This document shows positions 41,943 to 53,936 of a stretch of 64,000 bases of DNA, piece by piece (position 1 is the stretch's first letter; every line of letters starts with the position of its first letter). Under the pieces are notes generated by a model, which did not search any database, had not been told where the DNA came from, and saw nothing but the letters and a program-made list of their open reading frames with translations. The stretch is from Didymella arachidicola. Lineage: Eukaryota; Ascomycota; Dothideomycetes; Pleosporales; Didymellaceae. A program made the translations under genes and the position numbers. The stretch spans positions 744,001 through 808,000 of the forward strand of contig CM049994.1 in assembly GCA_016630955.3 (NCBI GenBank), written 5' to 3'.

Positions 41943-43979
41943 CTACCTCTTCTCCCCTCTTGTAATCTCGTCACTAGTACCAGAGTCACTGCCATCAGAC
42001 CTCTTCTCGCTGACCTCAGGCTGCAGGATACCAGATGATGTCTGGCCATTTCCATCAGTCGTGCGCTTGAAGTAGTTGTGGATATCAGCATCATAGTCGT
42101 CGTCGTGCTCGGCCTGCTCCCAGCCCTTCTTCTCGGAGAAATTGTGCTGCTGGCGCTCGACCCATTCCGCGCGCATCTCCTTGATCTTCTCCTCGTAGTC
42201 CAGCTTGGCATCGTAACCCTTGTGCTGCCCACGCATGCGCTCCCACCAGGAAAGGTGCTTCCAGTGGATGGCGATACCGTGGTAGTCGTGCTCGCGGCCG
42301 GCACGGATGCATGCCCATCTGCGCTCCTGCTCCTTGAGATCGAGACCGGTTGTGTCGGGCAAGAAGACCAAGGTCAGAAGAGCACCGGCAAGACCGAACC
42401 AGGGGACGAAGTAGAACTTGGTCTGGATGTCGATGTAGTTGTACAGGACCGAGGCAAGAAGAGCGCCAGCCTTACCAGCAGCAGCCGAGAAACCGTGGGC
42501 AGTAGCACGGACGGGCGTAGGGAATACCTCGGCGGCTACCAGGAAGGAGACGGAGTTGGGACCGAACTGGTTGAAGAATGACGACAGGAAGTATATGGCC
42601 TGGAACGCGTGGATGTGCGCGGGCCGTGTGAAGAAGTCGAAGTTGAAGGCAGGAACAATGAAGAGGATGAAGTCAGCCATGAAACCGATAATCATCATCC
42701 ACTTGCGTCCGTAAAGCTTGTTGTCGATCAGGACCGAGGCGAGGTAGTATCCGCACAGAGAGACACCGACGTTAATCAAGTTGTACAGCCAGCCGACCAT
42801 GACAGAATTGTTGCCAGGGGTGATGACCTTGATGAACTCGGCCTGAAACAGCTTGTTTCCGTAGAAGAATACATCGTTGGCAAACCAGGCACCAGCAGTG
42901 GCAACCAAACGGGGTCCGAAGTAGCTGAAGGTGAGCTTCAGAGAAGCAACGTCATATCCGGTAACGTGCGCCTTCTTCTTGGCGAGCTGGAGCTGCTTGG
43001 ACGCCGACTTCATCTTGAAGTAACGAAAGTAGACGAGCCAGAGGGTACCGACAGCGGGGATAGCGAAAGAAACGCGGTATGTCCACTGAGTAACAGTCTT
43101 CGAGTATGGGGGCGCAGATCCAGAGTGGAAGATCAGGAGCAGAACGATCAGGATGACCTGGTTGAAGAACTGACCCCAGCCCTGCATCAGGAAAGCACCA
43201 GTAACCTTACGGCCACGGTGCAGGCGATCCTCCTTGGTCGAAACTTTGCCAGAGCCAACAGCGTTCTCCATACCGGCGGTCGCAGTCATAGGGTACTCGC
43301 CACCGACACCGATGCCGTAGAAGAAGAGGGACCAGACATAGCAGATGACCCAGCCGTTCTGAGTGACACCCCAGGCAGCAGTGAGCATGAGAAGACCGAG
43401 GAACATGATGACAGCATCCTGGATGAGACCGTGGCGACGGCCAAGCCAGTCACCGATAACACCCACAAGGATTTGACCAACAATGATACCGCAGATCTCG
43501 AGGTAGTCGATAGCCTGCGTCCAGATCTCATTACAGATCGCGAACTTCTTCCAGCATTGAGGGAAGGAGGCTTGAAGCAGAGGCCTGACGTTGCCAATGG
43601 AGAAAAGAACGTAGCCTTCGAGACCGAGACCCGCACCGGGGATAACGTAGTTGTTGAAATACTGCCTCATAGGCTCAAGCGGGTCGTTCTTGAAGGTCGT
43701 CCAAAATTCGGCGAATTCTCGCTTGGACTCCTGCTTGTCGACGTTTGTAACAAACTTGATGCGCTGACCAAGAGGCAGGTCTGCCCAATATGTGCCATTG
43801 GCATCATAAAGATCGTCGGGGTGCAGAAGGGCGTGAAAGACGTCCGCCTCGCCAGAAGTCATGTCTCCGCGGATGTCGACGTCCTGGGTGGCAGCGTGAT
43901 GGCCGGTCATGTTTGGCCCGTGAGGTGCAGCGAGCCCATAGTCGCGAATGGAGTTCTCCTCGCTGCGTGTTTGTTCCAT
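41943..43979 (-). CDS. MFS phosphate transporter (PHS/Git1-like)
   Basis: Single exon, 678 residues, about 12 membrane segments. The first is near residue 115 (EGYVLFSIGNVRPLL). Then come YLEICGIIVGQILVGVIGDW and LGRRHG, the loop 2-3 signature (G-x3-D-x2-GRR), and YGIGVGGEYPMTATAG, the family hallmark. A long central loop (ENAVGSGKVSTKEDRLHRGR) and the second half FPTPVRATAHGFSAAAGKAG, FLPDTTGLDLKEQERRW follow. The N-terminus (about 110 residues) and C-terminus (about 130, acidic) are cytosolic. Members take up inorganic phosphate or glycerophosphodiesters with protons at the plasma membrane; the substrate cannot be fixed from sequence. A TATA-like AT tract lies just upstream, and one CACGTT (a weak Pho4/NUC-1-type core) near 44270. 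Confidence 0.9.
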   Translation of the reverse strand: MEQTRSEENSIRDYGLAAPHGPNMTGHHAATQDVDIRGDMTSGEADVFHALLHPDDLYDANGTYWADLPLGQRIKFVTNVDKQESKREFAEFWTTFKNDPLEPMRQYFNNYVIPGAGLGLEGYVLFSIGNVRPLLQASFPQCWKKFAICNEIWTQAIDYLEICGIIVGQILVGVIGDWLGRRHGLIQDAVIMFLGLLMLTAAWGVTQNGWVICYVWSLFFYGIGVGGEYPMTATAGMENAVGSGKVSTKEDRLHRGRKVTGAFLMQGWGQFFNQVILIVLLLIFHSGSAPPYSKTVTQWTYRVSFAIPAVGTLWLVYFRYFKMKSASKQLQLAKKKAHVTGYDVASLKLTFSYFGPRLVATAGAWFANDVFFYGNKLFQAEFIKVITPGNNSVMVGWLYNLINVGVSLCGYYLASVLIDNKLYGRKWMMIIGFMADFILFIVPAFNFDFFTRPAHIHAFQAIYFLSSFFNQFGPNSVSFLVAAEVFPTPVRATAHGFSAAAGKAGALLASVLYNYIDIQTKFYFVPWFGLAGALLTLVFLPDTTGLDLKEQERRWACIRAGREHDYHGIAIHWKHLSWWERMRGQHKGYDAKLDYEEKIKEMRAEWVERQQHNFSEKKGWEQAEHDDDYDADIHNYFKRTTDGNGQTSSGILQPEVSEKRSDGSDSGTSDEITRGEKR

Positions 43980-45983
43980 TGTGGCTGGCAGCTACTGCAA
44001 AGCAGATGCTGGAATATATAAATATATATATTCGCCGAGAGGCAGGTCGGAGCTAGAAGTCTGAATTCCAGGGTCTCGAAATGTTCTTATATGCTCAAAT
44101 TCTGCACCGGATACAGATATCGGGGCGTTGAGCTAGTGGACCTTGGTAGTGGACCGAGTCTAGTGTCGCCGATGACGTGGATCTTGAAGCGGAGTTCAAA
44201 GATCAAGATGGGGTCTGTGGCACACAGCGCAATGGAAATCGTCCCAAGTACAATGGTTCAATGCTGCACGTTGTTCGTGAACCAATTTTACTGGTGCGGT
44301 TTCGTGGGATAGATCCGGGGAATCCGCGGTTCTTCCAATGAACTAACGTCCGAACCCTGCGAAATGCTAGGGCAGACAACCAAAACAAATGTTGATATTG
44401 GAGTGCAGCGGGGATGCACCTGGCAACTGGACTCAAGCAATGAAGAGTCGGCAGAGGACCACGAGAACGGGCCCGGTGAGAATGACGAAGGTGCAATGGC
44501 ACAATATGTGCGAACGCTCAATGCGAGGAGGCTGAAGAGCAGCAGGAAGGTACTTTGATAGTTTATATACAATTACCAGACTGTAGGAAAATTTCTAGCG
44601 TTCCCACAGTCGAGTCCAGCGGAGCGCATTCGAATCGAAAGTTCAAGCAACCCCGGCCCGCCGACACTGGCAGGTGCTCGCGTGCTCCACCAGAATAGCG
44701 GCTTGGGGCAACGGTCTACGTCCTGGCAGGATGAATTTAGTGCCATTCGATACTCTGGCACCAGCAGCTCTCTGCCTGTCAGGCCGAGCATACTGGAGCT
44801 GCTGCCGCAGCCCTGCTTCCCCAGAAACACCATTGCGCAGCTCTTCAATAGAACTTCGACGTCAGTGTTTTCTGGCCAAGGCTACGCCCAGCTGAGGCAA
44901 GCACGCAAGCCAAAGGCTTCGCGAAGCGTGGCGTGAATCCGCTTCTCGGCACATGAAGGCTGCTCGGGCGCCTCCGCCGCAGGTTTGCATGCGTGGCGGA
45001 AATCCGTTCCTTAGAGGCAACGATACGCACGAAGCATGAGGCTACCATCGACCAATGAGAAGGCGTGAAGTCAGAACGTGGTGAGTTCTCTCGCTCTGAG
45101 AGTCCAGCCAAGTCTGGCCAAGGGTCCTATATCGGTCCGTGCGAGCATCGATCATCGTCGCCTGCGTTCAAGGATTGTGGGACCCCATCATGGTTGCCCT
45201 CAACGTGCACCCACGGAACGCCGCGAAGTGACATCGCGCGGCATGTCTTCTACGCATATCATACTGCATGGCCATCGTATTTGCTCGCAGATTGCTCCGT
45301 ATCGAGATTATGGCCATGTGAGCGCCGATATTACCAGCGCTGCAACCACTCCTTGAGCATTTCCACATCTTCATGTCGAATTGAGCAGGGAACCCTACAT
45401 CTTACCGGCGCAGGCGTTCTGAACCATTGGCCTCTGGGGCTTGTCGCGGAGGCGGGAATAAGGAGGTGGGTCGTTGGAGGAGGGTCTGATATTATGCAGT
45501 GGAGAGTCGGAACAACCCGCGACGAAGGGCAGCCGGTGGGACTTTCGCAGTGACAGCTATGACAGCCTTTAGAGCAGAGCTTTGTGAGCTGCTCTGGTAG
45601 TATGATACGCCGAAATTAATGTCTACCGACGTGATGAAGTACAATCGTGCAGTGTCTGCGGCATGCTCACAACATCGCTTCCTTCCTCTGCCGTGGACAA
45701 CTCGTTGATATGATACATCTGATGTCGTGATTAGGTATGTGCTATAAGTAATGCTAATTTACAAGGGTCCATCCGGCGGATCTCAAAAAGCTACGCGGCT
45801 AGAACTAAACCATGCGCGTTCACTGACATGACACGAATAAGCAACGACAAGCAATGCCACGCAGTGCCACACGGTGACAGCCTGCGGGCCGCCAATTGGC
45901 AGCCTTATGTCAAACGCTATGCAAAACTCCACCCGAATGCTAGGTACGTTGTGCAGACGACGAAAATTTTGACGCTGGTCGCC
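43980..45983. other. Intergenic, 2.0 kb
   Basis: Upstream region of the transporter and 3' flank of the large membrane protein. No gene recognised; frames of 60-160 codons have no motifs. Confidence 0.5.
44013..44032 (-). promoter_or_regulatory. TATA-like AT tract upstream of the phosphate transporter
   Basis: On the minus strand this reads as alternating TATATAT interrupted by TTT, 34-53 bp before the ATG at 43979. The position is close for a TATA box, so the mRNA leader would be very short. Confidence 0.4.
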
Positions 45984-48900
45984 TCAGTCCAGCCAGTTCT
46001 GATATTTGCATGAGCATCCTCCGGATCCTCCATCAATGGGCCCCGTCACGTTGAAACGACCCTGTGTGCCGTTGACCAGGTTACCTCCGAAGGCGCGATC
46101 TTCGAACTGGAAGGAGCGTTTCGAAGCATCGTCTTTGATGGTACCATCACTCTCCATCTGGTAGCAGTAGAGATTCTTCTTCGTCGCGTCCCCACCGTGT
46201 CGGTCAATGGTGACCGTGACAGGATATGGAAAGGTTCCTGGTCGCTTGAGGTCGCTTGAGTCGCTTGTCGTGGAGCTCTGCAGGAGAGGCTTGCTCTTCT
46301 CACTGCGCGTCCAGATCTGGACCAGGAAACGCGTCTGGGCGAACGTGCACCGAAGCGTTGCAGCCTCTTCAGTACTGCCGCCATCCGTATCTGCAGGGTT
46401 ACCACCACGATTTGTTCCGTTGATCTGCTTCAGGAAGATTGACCGGTCGTAGTACGAGTAAAAGCCGTAATGTTCGTCATCCTGGCCGCGGTTGAAAAGC
46501 CGGAGCGGTTGCGCAGAAGGAAAGGGAAGCAAATTCGCCGGCGCGGCAGTTCCATCAGAGTTCAGCATTGGAGGAGGGATTGATGCTGTGATATTCGTGG
46601 GATCACCGCTGGCTCGCTTGGCGAGACGGGATGTCATGTTTTGCGATTCCTGGAAGCTCACGAACAAGGGTGTGTTCTCGCCATCGAAAGGAGCGTTATT
46701 TCCATCGGTGGTCTTTCCTAAGAATACCATATCATCGCTACTCGGTGGCGCAGGAGATGCGGACGGTGCCGCGCGAGCCTTCAAGAAGTGATCTCGAATG
46801 AAGGCGCCCACAGAAACAGCATTGGCAGCGCGCTTCGTAGTCTTTGTCGTGCTGCTATTGTCAAACTTTATCTCAATCTTCATGTTTGGCTGATCTGGCT
46901 TGTTGGGCTTCACTGATTCCTGAAGCTCTTTAGGAAGCGCGCAGCTCCACAGTGTGGTAGGTGCGACACAGCCACTCTCCTCCTCGACGGCTTCGGGCTG
47001 CGCGATCGTAAGGACGCCAGTAGGTATCGGCGGGAGGTTTGTCAAAGTGAGCCACTGGGAGGTTGCTCCACCACCCGGTTGAGTTGTGACAGGCGTGGTC
47101 TGAGTCGTGTCGTCCTTCCTCCTTGTGAAAACCACGACTACGGGGATAAGAATGGCAAGCAGAACGACTAAGACCAGACAGCATCCGCAGCACCAGAAGA
47201 AACAACCTCGCTTCTTTTTTTTCTTCTCGATCTTCTCGATTTTGTTCTTGTTGGACTTAGGTCGCGGGTTTCGCTCTGATCGCGTTAAGAGAGTCGACAT
47301 GTCGAACACTTTTCGATGTTTCTTCTGCGCTTTAAGATCTGGGGAAGAAATCGCAGAACTGGCTCTGCTTCCATTGTCGTAGCTAAAATGCGAACCCTTT
47401 TGTGCGTATGTTGGAGGCGGCGCGAACGTTGGCAGGTTTGGCGAGGGGCTGTTGGTCCTGGAGCTGTATGACCCAACACCCTGCAAGCGTGGCGCTGGCC
47501 AGGACGTGTGGCCTTGGTGCGACGCTGGCTGCGAGTTGGCGTTCAACAATTGGACATCAACGCCCTGTCTGCGATTTTGCAGTTCGATATTAATATTGAT
47601 TGGCCGCTGTGCTTCCTCGACTTGGCGTGGCATCAAAACCGTAGCCATTGCCGCTGTACTAATGACAGGAGTCGCAGATATTGCAGATAGGGGTGAGGTT
47701 ATGCTGCGGTCAGGAGTCTCTGCCGTTTGCTGCATCTCATTATGCGCGACGATGCCGCGTGTCGCGTCTGCTGGAATCTCGCTCGCAACCGTCATTGGAG
47801 AAGCATGTAGCGATGCAGTGTCCTCGCTCATTGGTGGTGAAACTACGACAGGTACCTTCTCTTTCGAAGGCATGGTACGATGCGCAAGAGACGGTCTCTG
47901 CTCGGCCTCCCACTTCTCTGCAGGCACAACAGAGAGAACCTTTTTGCTCTGGCTGTACTGAAGTGGCAGTGTCGGCACGTCAGGCGTCCTCGGCGTGTGT
48001 TGATCGTCCTTGGGCCATGTCCCAGTCAAAGGGGTCGTAACAAAGGGTGTTGTGATGACATTCCACCACCCTTGCGAACGTCTTGGGGTTGGCACGAGCG
48101 ATGAATCGACTACAAGAGATGTCTCAACGGTTCTTTCGCGCAAAGGTGTCTCGTCCTCTTCAAAGAAGGTATCACTTGACATGATTCGGTGCTTACGTTG
48201 CACATCGATATCGTCTTCTTCAAAAGCTGTTTCGTTGGAGTCAAGCGTGTCATTCCGATTATGTGTTGGCGAATCTGGTGCAGACTTTATATCTGCCACC
48301 GCAGCCGAAGAACCGGCTAGACCCAGAGGGAGAGCAGGAACAGGAGGAACATTGTGGTCCATTGGTTGGCCTCCGAACGTGTTGCGAGAGTAAATGCTAG
48401 GCGTGTAATCCGATTCTGTATATGGTGTGTCCGGTGACCATACAGATTGCATGGGCATGGCAGGTGTAATGACGATGCTGGGCGTGACTAGAGTTGTGTC
48501 GCTTCCTGAACGCTGGCGATGGCCTTGATACGGACTAAAATCCGGGACGCTGTCAGTGGGTACGGTGATACCAATGGGTATAGGACGGTCCCATGGGGAT
48601 ATCTCATTCCACGTAGCAGTGCCAGGAGCTGGGGCCAGTGAGTCCGCGGTCTTGAGCTCATGTTCGATGCTCGGTATCCTTCGATGTGAAAACCCTGGCT
48701 GAGGAGTACCTTTCGTGATTCCAAGTCCTTTGAACTTGGTTGACGCTCGTCCAACACTGAACCAGCTTTTTCGAGGATTCGCGTGGCCATAGCCATCGTT
48801 TTCGGGAAAGACCTGGTGCGGTGTATCACCCTTGTGTCTTGCGAAGCTTGTGTCTAGTTTCGCCTGCCGTCCCAGGAGCTCCCGCCTTCTGCTTTTCTGT

Positions 48901-49133
48901 CGAGACACGCGTGACGTGAATGACCTAGAGCTCCGCTTGCCAGTAGCTCTTCGCGTGGAGCCCTGAGCCTCGGTTTCCCACACCTCCCTTTCTTGTGTCG
49001 TCTTCGGCAATGCGATTGTCCCGTCGAAATGCCCATTCAAATGGATGACGATTTGATCGTCGCGGTCGTTGCGTGGTGCAGAGTCAAACTCGTATGGTGC
49101 AGGTGGCTGCGCGCCGAAACGGGTTGTACTCAT
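45984..49133 (-). CDS. Large single-pass membrane protein, fungal-specific
   Basis: Single exon, 1049 residues from ATG 49133 (MSTTRFGAQPPAPYEF). The 23 codons upstream are open but lack an ATG. Residues 1-630 are Ser/Pro/Thr-rich, basic and disordered, presumably cytosolic. A lysine cluster (KNKIEKIEKKKKKRG) precedes one membrane segment at about 642-667 (CFFWCCGCCLVLVVLLAILI). The C-terminal 380 residues have N-glycosylation sequons and paired cysteines and are presumably outside or luminal; YGFYSYYDRSIFLKQ is the best-conserved-looking block, and the tail CSCKYQNWLD holds the last cysteines. No enzyme motif. Proteins of this layout occur across ascomycetes as uncharacterised transmembrane glycoproteins; a wall-sensor-like role is only a guess. 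Confidence 0.8.
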   Translation of the reverse strand: MSTTRFGAQPPAPYEFDSAPRNDRDDQIVIHLNGHFDGTIALPKTTQEREVWETEAQGSTRRATGKRSSRSFTSRVSRQKSRRRELLGRQAKLDTSFARHKGDTPHQVFPENDGYGHANPRKSWFSVGRASTKFKGLGITKGTPQPGFSHRRIPSIEHELKTADSLAPAPGTATWNEISPWDRPIPIGITVPTDSVPDFSPYQGHRQRSGSDTTLVTPSIVITPAMPMQSVWSPDTPYTESDYTPSIYSRNTFGGQPMDHNVPPVPALPLGLAGSSAAVADIKSAPDSPTHNRNDTLDSNETAFEEDDIDVQRKHRIMSSDTFFEEDETPLRERTVETSLVVDSSLVPTPRRSQGWWNVITTPFVTTPLTGTWPKDDQHTPRTPDVPTLPLQYSQSKKVLSVVPAEKWEAEQRPSLAHRTMPSKEKVPVVVSPPMSEDTASLHASPMTVASEIPADATRGIVAHNEMQQTAETPDRSITSPLSAISATPVISTAAMATVLMPRQVEEAQRPININIELQNRRQGVDVQLLNANSQPASHQGHTSWPAPRLQGVGSYSSRTNSPSPNLPTFAPPPTYAQKGSHFSYDNGSRASSAISSPDLKAQKKHRKVFDMSTLLTRSERNPRPKSNKNKIEKIEKKKKKRGCFFWCCGCCLVLVVLLAILIPVVVVFTRRKDDTTQTTPVTTQPGGGATSQWLTLTNLPPIPTGVLTIAQPEAVEEESGCVAPTTLWSCALPKELQESVKPNKPDQPNMKIEIKFDNSSTTKTTKRAANAVSVGAFIRDHFLKARAAPSASPAPPSSDDMVFLGKTTDGNNAPFDGENTPLFVSFQESQNMTSRLAKRASGDPTNITASIPPPMLNSDGTAAPANLLPFPSAQPLRLFNRGQDDEHYGFYSYYDRSIFLKQINGTNRGGNPADTDGGSTEEAATLRCTFAQTRFLVQIWTRSEKSKPLLQSSTTSDSSDLKRPGTFPYPVTVTIDRHGGDATKKNLYCYQMESDGTIKDDASKRSFQFEDRAFGGNLVNGTQGRFNVTGPIDGGSGGCSCKYQNWLD

Positions 49134-51135
49134 ACCGGTGGAAGTCCACGGTCTTGAACGGTCGAGATGGAGGTAAGTGAGGGTGTTGGTGCAAAGCGTC
49201 AAAATGACTTGATGGGCGTTTGAGACAAGTGTGATGTGAGATTTCTAGAGACAGTGAATAGAGACAATAGGCAGAAATGATTATGATAATCTCCCAGGTG
49301 AAGGTGAAGGTGAAGATGAGTAGCGACAGTGTAACGGCAACGAGAGAGGAAACCCAGAAGAACGAAAAGAAAGCTCGCGTGTAGACAACACACGATCTGA
49401 CGGCTCCGGATCTTCTTTGAATAACCTCAAGCGTACCTGCAATTCGGTAGCGGCCTTGCACAACTCAGCGTCTCGTCTCCTAATTCGTTGATGACCCAGG
49501 TACGCTGGCTTTGGACGAGCTCCAGTTCATCCCAGCAACAGTCGACCTTGCAAGCGGAGTGGATCTGATTGGACGCAGCCATCCAAATCGGTCGCGCAGC
49601 GGGCGCCATCTTCAGGGCATGAGGCTCAATAACCGCCGAAGATTCGCTGCACTTGGAATTGTCCCACACGAGGCGAGAACTGAGACGCTCTAGAGGCGGA
49701 GATGGACGTTGTGGCAGGCAATATGAGGGACCAGCCAGTGAGGTACGAGAATGAAGTAGCGTAAGCGCCCACCAACTCAGAGCCGCCAACGGTTGGCTGG
49801 AGCCCGCTCTAGGTGTAACCCACTCAAGCCATCGACTTTTTGTCTGCGACATGCTCTTCCGACGCTGCCAGGTCGCGTGCCAGCCACGACATGGCCGAGA
49901 TGTCATTGTGCATGTGTCAGGTCATCTGTTTGTCTGCCAACAATGGCGGGGTCTGAGACAACAGATGTTCGAATCTACCCTGCAGAGTCAAGAAATCGTA
50001 CCACGATGAGGAAGCTGCTGTCAGTCCCATGAATAGGAGCGCAATGGCGTTAGTCATAGGAGCAGCGGAGTGAACACCTCCAGAGCTGCTCATGTACATG
50101 GCGCTCTTCCAAGTGGCTGCAAGCTCGCGGGTTGGATCATGCAAAGAGCCAACAGGTGTATCTCACACTATCCAATGAGCCATGTTGTGCATTGACTCCT
50201 AGGCTGCACAAGAGTGCAAGCGGGGAATGGTTTGGTGACCCAGAACTTGTTGAATGGTGTTCAAGGGATGGACGCACAGCGACTTCTGAGAAGTATCGAC
50301 GACACTCGGCTTGATATCGTATCGACTCGTTCACGCGTGAGACTATGGAACCCAGCTGCAGGTCAGCAACACGAGCCGCTACTGAGCACCACCATACCCG
50401 CATAGCTGCAACCGTTTCCTCGGACTCACGGTCTGATGGATTCATCTATTCCGAGATCGCATTTGGCCATGCTGATGATGTTCTTCTCTCAAGGGGCAGA
50501 TACGCGCGAGTGGGGAGGTGCTAGACTGCTAGTCAGGGCCGCAGCCGCCTAATGATTAGAAGCTCGCCAAGCTTACCATTAGACGGTAATTTTATCATTG
50601 CAAGGAGCTCCTTTTCAAATGCGGGCATCCGCTCTTTGCATGCAGCTACATCGTTGTACTCTCAGTGGATTCATCTGCCAATTGTCCGCGACGAGAGCTG
50701 TCTTTTGAAGTTGCACCGCAGATCGTCCCTTAGCATTTGCACCCCTTCCCGCAAAAGGTGCGACCGCCTCGCCTCGCCGACCGCAAAGCTTCAGTTCGTC
50801 GCCAGCTGGCCTCAAGCGATTGACGCGCCTTGCTTTTGCCGCACATTGCTTATCGCTAAGTATCGAGTATATCCTGACAGCCCTGCTGCCAGACGCCACG
50901 CGCGATTGGGCCCTGTGCATTCCGCGCAGTCTACAATCCCGATAAAGTCACGCTGGCTTCTCAATCCTCCTTCTCCAGTAACGCCGGCCAACGTCGACGG
51001 CGCTCCTCCGCCGCCAAAACACAACCTCCAAACCTCAACCTTGGCCTGCCCAGCAGGTTAGGGACGACAAGCGGTGTTTCGGGCGGCTCATTCGGGGACG
51101 CCCTGCCCACCATCCCCGGCACGCCAGCTGTTGAC
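49134..51135. other. Intergenic, 2.0 kb
   Basis: Divergent spacing between the membrane protein and the GT34 gene. A hexamer GGTGAA occurs three times near 49298-49315. The frame ahead of the GT34 start is open back to about 50876 and reads like a Ser/Arg-rich leader (QRRRRSSAAK), but it has no ATG. Confidence 0.5.
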
Positions 51136-52567
51136 ATGTCGAGATCACCTTCCCCCAGACCTGGCGGCTGGTCGAGTCCTGGCTTGAACACCCCATACGA
51201 CTCAGGCGGGGCGAATGGCCCACTGCACAATGTTACTTGGGCCTCCGCTCAGGCGCGGAGTGCTGAAGTGAAGGGGTATCCAGGCTTCACCCCGAGGAAC
51301 CAGGGCTTCTTCTCGAAGCACTTCCGCAGAATATCCACAAGCCTGCCCATCAGCTACGGCGACAAAGAGAAGCTTGGCCGCGGACGGTCTCAAGGCAACA
51401 AATTCACGCAAATGCTGAATCGTGTTGGCTGGAATCTTTGGCGCCTCAGAAGGTCGCTTGGTGTAGTGTTGTTTATCGTCTTTGGCATTATCATGTTCAA
51501 TGCGACACGTGAGTATGAAAGCTTCTTGGGGGTCTGTCAGTCGCTAACAAGGGGCAGCCCTGCATCGAATGTACAGACGGTCTGCGCTTTTCGGCGGTGG
51601 CAACAAATACGTGATCATCCTCGCCGCGAACCAGGGCGGCGGTGTCATGGAATGGAAAGGCCCTCGTGAATGGGCGATCGAACGTGACAGTGTCAAGAAC
51701 AAGAAGAAGTACACGAAGAAATGGGGTTACGATCTCGAGATCGTGGACATGAGTACAAAGAAGCGCTACGCACACGAGTGGAGAGAGAGTTGGGAAAAGG
51801 TCGACACCATTCGCAACGCTATGCGAAAATACCCTCAGGCTGAATGGTATGCCCGCCCAGTCTTCTGCGCCTGCAAAACTGACCGAAATAGGTTCTGGTG
51901 GCTTGACACCAACACCTTCATCATGGAACCCTCCTATTCCCTCCAGAAACATATCTTCACAAACCTACAAGCCCACACGTACCGCGACATCAACGACTAC
52001 AACCCTCTCAACATCTCTCACCCCTTGACCGACGAATATCTGGATGCTGAAACCCGATCGCCTGTAGGTGATGGTCGCGTAGAGTCGATCAACATGCTGG
52101 TACCCCAGGACTGCGGTGGCTTCAATCTGGGCTCTTTCATGTTGCGCAGGAGCGTCTGGACAGACAGACTCCTAGACATCTGGTGGGATCCTGTTGGCTA
52201 CGAGCAGAAGCACATGGAGTGGGAGCACAAGGAGCAAGACGCCTTTGAGTACATGTACCAGAATCAACCCTGGATCCGGCCGCATGTCGCGTTCCTTCAG
52301 CAACGCAAGATCAATAGCTTCCCGCCTGGCGCATGCGGCGATGCTGGCGACGACGTCAATATCCACTACCAGGAGAAGGACCGCGATTTCCTTGTCAACA
52401 TGGCTGGCTGTGAATGGGGCCGCGACTGCTGGGCCGAGATGTACAACTACCGCCAGCTCAGCAACCGTTTGAATCGCAACCCATGGGAGAAGTTCAAGGA
52501 TGGTATCAGCGACTTCTTTAAGAAGCCAAAGAAAAAGAAGGAGGATAAGAAGAAGGACAAGAACTAG
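51136..52567 (+). CDS. GT34 glycosyltransferase, Mnn10/Mnn11-type (alpha-1,6-mannosyltransferase subunit)
   Basis: Three exons (51136-51508, 51558-51846, 51892-52567) encode about 445 residues. The second intron is 45 nt, so reading through it would silently add 15 residues (YARPVFCACKTD...) and break the FWWLD block. Topology is type II: a Ser/Pro-rich cytosolic N-terminus, one membrane anchor near residue 107-124 (SLGVVLFIVFGIIMFNAT), then the catalytic domain. Blocks seen are KYVIILAANQGGGVMEWKGP, WGYDLEIVDMSTKKRYAHEW, AEWFWWLDTNTFIMEPSYSL and NMLVPQDCGGFNLGSFMLRR, then a lysine tail (KKPKKKKEDKKKDK). DTN takes the DxD place; many fungal members have DLN there, so metal binding may be altered or shared. 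In yeast Mnn10 and Mnn11 sit in Golgi M-Pol II, extending the mannan backbone. Confidence 0.9.
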
Positions 52568-53861
52568 GTGTCACCTATGCTGCCATCATTTTAATCAGCC
52601 CTCATCATCAACATACCTGCCAACCCTCCCTACGCTTTCCACACTCCGGTCGCCCTGCCTTGTACGATATGCCGGCTTTCGGGGATTCGGCTGAGCCTGC
52701 TCTCTTTGTATTGAGTTCTTCCATTTCTACCACTGCACCGTTACTTTGACGAACGCCTACGAAATTGTACTGGTATTAGAGCTGCGTCTTTGCACCATAT
52801 CTCGCCGCTGACGAGGATTTGTTACTTTCCTTTCGACCTCAGTTGTATGCTAGCTGGAGGGCATTTGTCGATGAGTCGCAAGCATACTTGCATAATAGTG
52901 GCGTTTGTTTTGTTTTGTGGATCGCTTTAAGCGTTCATGACTGCTTTGGCAATGAGCAAAGTCGGGGGAGGAACGGCTGCGCCACAATGAAGCAGCCACC
53001 CAATCAATAAGATACATGTCAGCTTGACTTGCAACATACAATATGCCCATACGCACAGCGATGATGCGCTGAGCGCAATGCGCAGACGCGCAGCCAGGTG
53101 CACATTCTCTACTGGAGTTAGCGAGTATGTTCCCAGAACTATGGCAGTGACGAGCACTAAGGGTGTGCAGCATTATCTTGAGATCACTTCGTGCCAGGCA
53201 GAAGACTCGAGGGTTGTGCAGCTGTCTTGTACCAAGGCCAGGTGAGGCGCCGAAAACGGCTAGACTCTAAGCAGTGGGTGTGCGGGAGTGTAACGTGATT
53301 CGTGCATGAGAACATCCACCGCCATTTGTCTACGTGACCCTGCGAAGGAGGCTGGCCAGCACACGGGATCCAGAACGGATGTCATAATCATTGCTTTGGA
53401 CTTCCACATCTACCCTCATCCCCTCTCTTATTGTTGTCCTTCCTCCTCCAGCCCTTGATCTGCCAGACCCCGGTGCCCCACTATCCCCCGCTCCAGAACG
53501 TCACCGTGGTCCGGATCGTCGAGCCAGCCTGTGCCATAGCGTCAGACCGCGGTCTTGATCTGGTATCTCGAGCACGGCGGTAGCCACGCGCAATCTGAAG
53601 CAAACGGTGCTGGGCCGTGTGCTGAGTTAGTGTGGCAGCAGTTTGCTATCTTTTCGCCATACGCTCATCCTTTCTCGAGTCCATCCTCGCGGACAACGCG
53701 CCTCGAGACAAAGAACCGAGGTCGGAACTGGCCTTGGGTAGCCCCACCTGCGCGCATATCTCTCCATCGTGAGCCTACGTACAGCGTGAAATAGCAAGGC
53801 AGCTGAGGGCACAAGAGCTCCTGTTTCTAGTTGGGCAACAAACCATATCGTGAAGGATAGA
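52568..53861. other. Intergenic, 1.3 kb
   Basis: 3' flank of GT34 and promoter of the following plus-strand gene. No gene recognised. Confidence 0.5.
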
Positions 53862-53936
53862 ATGCACGATCACCACCCACCACGACCTGCTCGCCAGACC
53901 ATACCTTCTGAAGAGGCGTACCCACACATCCCGGCC

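Noticed and set aside
42609..44021. 470-codon plus-strand frame opposite the phosphate transporter
   Set aside because: Antisense shadow; the minus strand encodes a complete 12-helix transporter.
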